From contig JACQXY010000033.1 in the NCBI GenBank assembly GCA_016208485.1, positions 1-64,000 on the forward strand: a DNA stretch of 64,000 nt. The letters run 5' to 3'. Origin of the DNA: Acidobacteriota bacterium (GTDB lineage Bacteria > Actinomycetota > AC-67). Under the pieces are notes generated by a model that saw nothing but the letters and a program-made list of their open reading frames with translations, had not been told where the DNA came from and ran no database searches. The position numbers and the translations under genes are program-made. Shown in pieces: positions 62,015-64,000 of this stretch (the stretch's first letter is position 1; the number at the start of each line of letters is the position of its first letter).

Positions 62015-62884
62015 ATGCTCACATCGCTCGTCATCGGCGTGTTCCAGGGAGCCACCTATGGCCTTCTCGCCGTGGGCCTGGTCCTCGTCTACAAGGGCAC
62101 GCGCGTCTTCAACTTCATGCAGGGGGAGTTCGGGACGGTGGCCGCCTACGCCACCTGGGGCCTTGTCGCGAACGCTCACGTTCCCTACGGCTTCGCGGTG
62201 CTCGCGGGTCTCGCCTGCGCCGTCCTCCTCGGACTCGTCGTGGAGCGCCTCGTCATCCGCCCCCTGCTCGACTCGCCGAAGATCACGCTCCTCGTCGCCA
62301 CCGTCGGCGCCGCTCTGCTCACGATCTCCCTCACGACGCTCTTCGGGAAATCCGAGGGGCGCGTCCTCGCGCCGGCGCTCGGAAGCAAGAACTTCTTCAT
62401 CCTTGGGGCCGGCGTCGCCACGCAGCAGCTCCTCCTGGTCGCGGTGCTCGCCGGGCTCGCGGTCGCGCTGGCCTACTTCTTCTCGCGCACCGACCTCGGG
62501 CTCGCCGTCCTCGCGACCTCGCAGGACGCCTTCGCCACTCGCGTCGTCGGGATCAGCGTTCCCGCGATGTCCCGGTTCATCTGGGGGTTCGCCGCGCTCC
62601 TCGGCGGGATCGCCGGGATTCTCCAGGCGCCGATCGGGGTCTTCGGGCCGGGGTTCATGACGGGGCTGTTCATCGTCCCCGCGTTCACGGCGGCGGTTCT
62701 CGGAGGCATGACCAGCCTGCCGGGGGCCTTCCTCGGCGGCGAGCTGGTGGGCGTGGCGCAGAGCCTCGGGATCTACTACCTCGAGAGGTTTCACATCCCC
62801 GGCACCGCGGACCTGACGGTGTTCGCGCTCCTGCTCGCGGTCCTCCTCGTCCGGCCCCAGGGGCTGCTCGGCAAGGAGGCGTAG
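62015..62884 (+). CDS. livH: Liv-type ABC transporter permease LivH
   Basis: A 289-aa membrane protein. GLVLVYKGTRVFNFMQGEFG, VLGGMTSLPGAFLGGELVG and the C-terminal VRPQGLLGKEA are typical. A GGAGG site precedes the ATG. The stop overlaps livM (TAGTG). Confidence 0.94.
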   Translation: MLTSLVIGVFQGATYGLLAVGLVLVYKGTRVFNFMQGEFGTVAAYATWGLVANAHVPYGFAVLAGLACAVLLGLVVERLVIRPLLDSPKITLLVATVGAALLTISLTTLFGKSEGRVLAPALGSKNFFILGAGVATQQLLLVAVLAGLAVALAYFFSRTDLGLAVLATSQDAFATRVVGISVPAMSRFIWGFAALLGGIAGILQAPIGVFGPGFMTGLFIVPAFTAAVLGGMTSLPGAFLGGELVGVAQSLGIYYLERFHIPGTADLTVFALLLAVLLVRPQGLLGKEA

Positions 62885-64000
62885 TGGCGGCAGCGGCGGA
62901 GGCTCTGCAGCGGGTCGAGTTCCGCCCGTCCCGCTCGGGGTGGATCGCGCGCGCGGCCGTGATGGCCGCCATCGCGCTCGCGATCATCGCCGCCCCGCTT
63001 CTCGCCGACGACGTGCGGGACCAGTGGATCGGATACGCCGCCGTCTACATGGTCATCGGCCTGTCCGTCAACGTCATCACAGGGCACGCAGGGCAGATCT
63101 CTCTCGGGCACCAGGCGTTCGTCGGGATCGGAGCTTTCACGTCGGCGTACCTGGTTGCGAGGAGCGGGATCAGCTTCTTCATCGCGCTGCCGGTCGCAGG
63201 CCTGACCGGCGCCTTCATGGCTCTCGTCCTCGGGTTGGTCGCGCTGCGCATCCGCGGGCTCTATCTCGCTCTCGTCACCCTCGCCTTCGGTCAGATGACG
63301 GAAACCACGATCTTCAGCATCCGGGGTTTCACGGGCGGCGGCGCCGGCGCCGATGCGCCCCGGCCCTCGCTCTTCGCCGGCCACCAGGCCTTCGCCTACC
63401 TCTGCCTCATGGTCGTCGCGGTGTTCCTGCTCGTCGACTGGAGGTTCGTGAAGTCCAAGGCCGGGCGCGCAATCGTCTCGATCCGCAACGACGAGCGGGT
63501 CGCCGCGAGCCTCGGGATCAACGTCACGGCGTACAAGCTCTTCGCCTTCGTCCTCGGAGGCTTCATCGCGGGCGTCGGTGGCTCGCTCTTCGCCCACTGG
63601 AACAGGTCGGTTGCCACGGGGTCCTTCGGGCTCTCGACCGCTCTGGTGTGGGTGCTGATGACGGTGGTCGGGGGGCTCGGATCGCGCGCCGGGGTCCTCA
63701 TCGGCTCGGCGTTCTTCGCGGTGTTCCAGCTCGTCGTCGGTGCCCTGGCCAAGGGGGCGAGCTTCCACTGGCCGATCGTGGGAGACGTCCTCGTGCAGAC
63801 TCTGTCCCCGCTCCTCGGCGCGCTGCTCCTCCTGCTCACCCTCACGCTGTTCCCCGGCGGAATCGGCCAGCAGCTCCTGCCCGTCCGTCGCTGGCTCGCC
63901 GGCGGCCCCGTCTCCACGCGCGGGCACCACAGGGCTGGTGCAGCGGCCACGGCCGCACCCGGCTCGGAGCCGGGGGCAACCGCCAAGCCGCCCCATGCGG
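62884..64000 (+). CDS. livM: Liv-type ABC transporter permease LivM (runs off the window)
   Basis: GTG 62884 shares a base with the livH stop. At least 372 residues are visible: ITGHAGQISLGHQAFVGIGA, RIRGLYLALVTLAFGQM, SIRNDERVAASLGINVTAYK and GVGGSLFAHW are LivM motifs. After the last helix (LLLLLTLTLFPGGIG) a low-complexity linker begins (STRGHHRAGAAATAAPGSEP) and continues to the window edge. In view of the two other systems here, this linker may lead into a fused LivG domain; the sequence ends before this can be seen. Confidence 0.93.
   Translation, partial: MAAAAEALQRVEFRPSRSGWIARAAVMAAIALAIIAAPLLADDVRDQWIGYAAVYMVIGLSVNVITGHAGQISLGHQAFVGIGAFTSAYLVARSGISFFIALPVAGLTGAFMALVLGLVALRIRGLYLALVTLAFGQMTETTIFSIRGFTGGGAGADAPRPSLFAGHQAFAYLCLMVVAVFLLVDWRFVKSKAGRAIVSIRNDERVAASLGINVTAYKLFAFVLGGFIAGVGGSLFAHWNRSVATGSFGLSTALVWVLMTVVGGLGSRAGVLIGSAFFAVFQLVVGALAKGASFHWPIVGDVLVQTLSPLLGALLLLLTLTLFPGGIGQQLLPVRRWLAGGPVSTRGHHRAGAAATAAPGSEPGATAKPPHA

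Noticed and set aside
62791-63996. 401-codon minus-strand open frame opposite livM
   Set aside because: The plus strand encodes an unmistakable LivM with coupled start. The antisense frame is charged low-complexity sequence of the kind produced by GC-rich codon bias.

Overview
The window is about 64 kb of very GC-rich DNA (A/T-rich stretches stand out as promoters) from a bacterium that looks like Actinomycetota. The order infC-rpmI-rplT-SpoU methyltransferase-pheS-pheT-argCJBDFRGH, followed later by mpg and tyrS, matches what is known for Mycobacterium and relatives. GTG/TTG starts, 4-base stop/start overlaps and leaderless-looking promoters fit as well. No close genus can be named from the sequence alone, and an uncultured, deep-branching lineage is plausible.

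Layout. 1-4.9 kb: riboflavin genes ribD-ribE-ribBA-ribH, then hisG and a cold-shock gene. 4.9-13.2 kb: the translation cluster infC-rpmI-rplT, a degenerate SpoU-like protein, a histidine kinase, pheS-pheT and a secreted polysaccharide deacetylase. 13.2-22.4 kb: a complete arginine operon under a promoter overlapped by an ARG box, with a cytochrome c and a response regulator inserted between argD and argF. 22.4-27.3 kb: an accessory island holding a secreted Cys-rich repeat protein, a broken BrnT/BrnA-type toxin-antitoxin locus, a two-gene nucleotidyltransferase unit with a 17-bp tandem repeat at its start, and an AbiE-like type IV toxin-antitoxin pair. 27.4-34.3 kb: polX, mpg, a class A penicillin-binding protein, tyrS and a CAP-domain protein.

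34.3-40.2 kb: a 23S-5S rRNA operon with no 16S gene in front of it. The 23S gene is about 5.3 kb long because five group I introns interrupt it, at E. coli-equivalent positions 1911, 1931, 1951, 2500 and 2604. Two exons are only 20 nt long. One intron carries an intact LAGLIDADG homing endonuclease, one a decayed remnant, and three carry none. The introns fall into two sequence families. This is the most striking feature of the window.

40.3-64 kb: a branched-chain amino-acid (Liv-type) ABC transporter region with three systems plus a lone LivF. It includes a LivH-LivM-LivG triple fusion, a LivM-LivG fusion, three substrate-binding proteins and several secreted or lipoprotein genes. Two large membrane-anchored exoproteins are each translationally coupled to a substrate-binding protein gene, and one of them is interrupted by a frameshifting run of 11 G. 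The last gene (livM) runs off the window.
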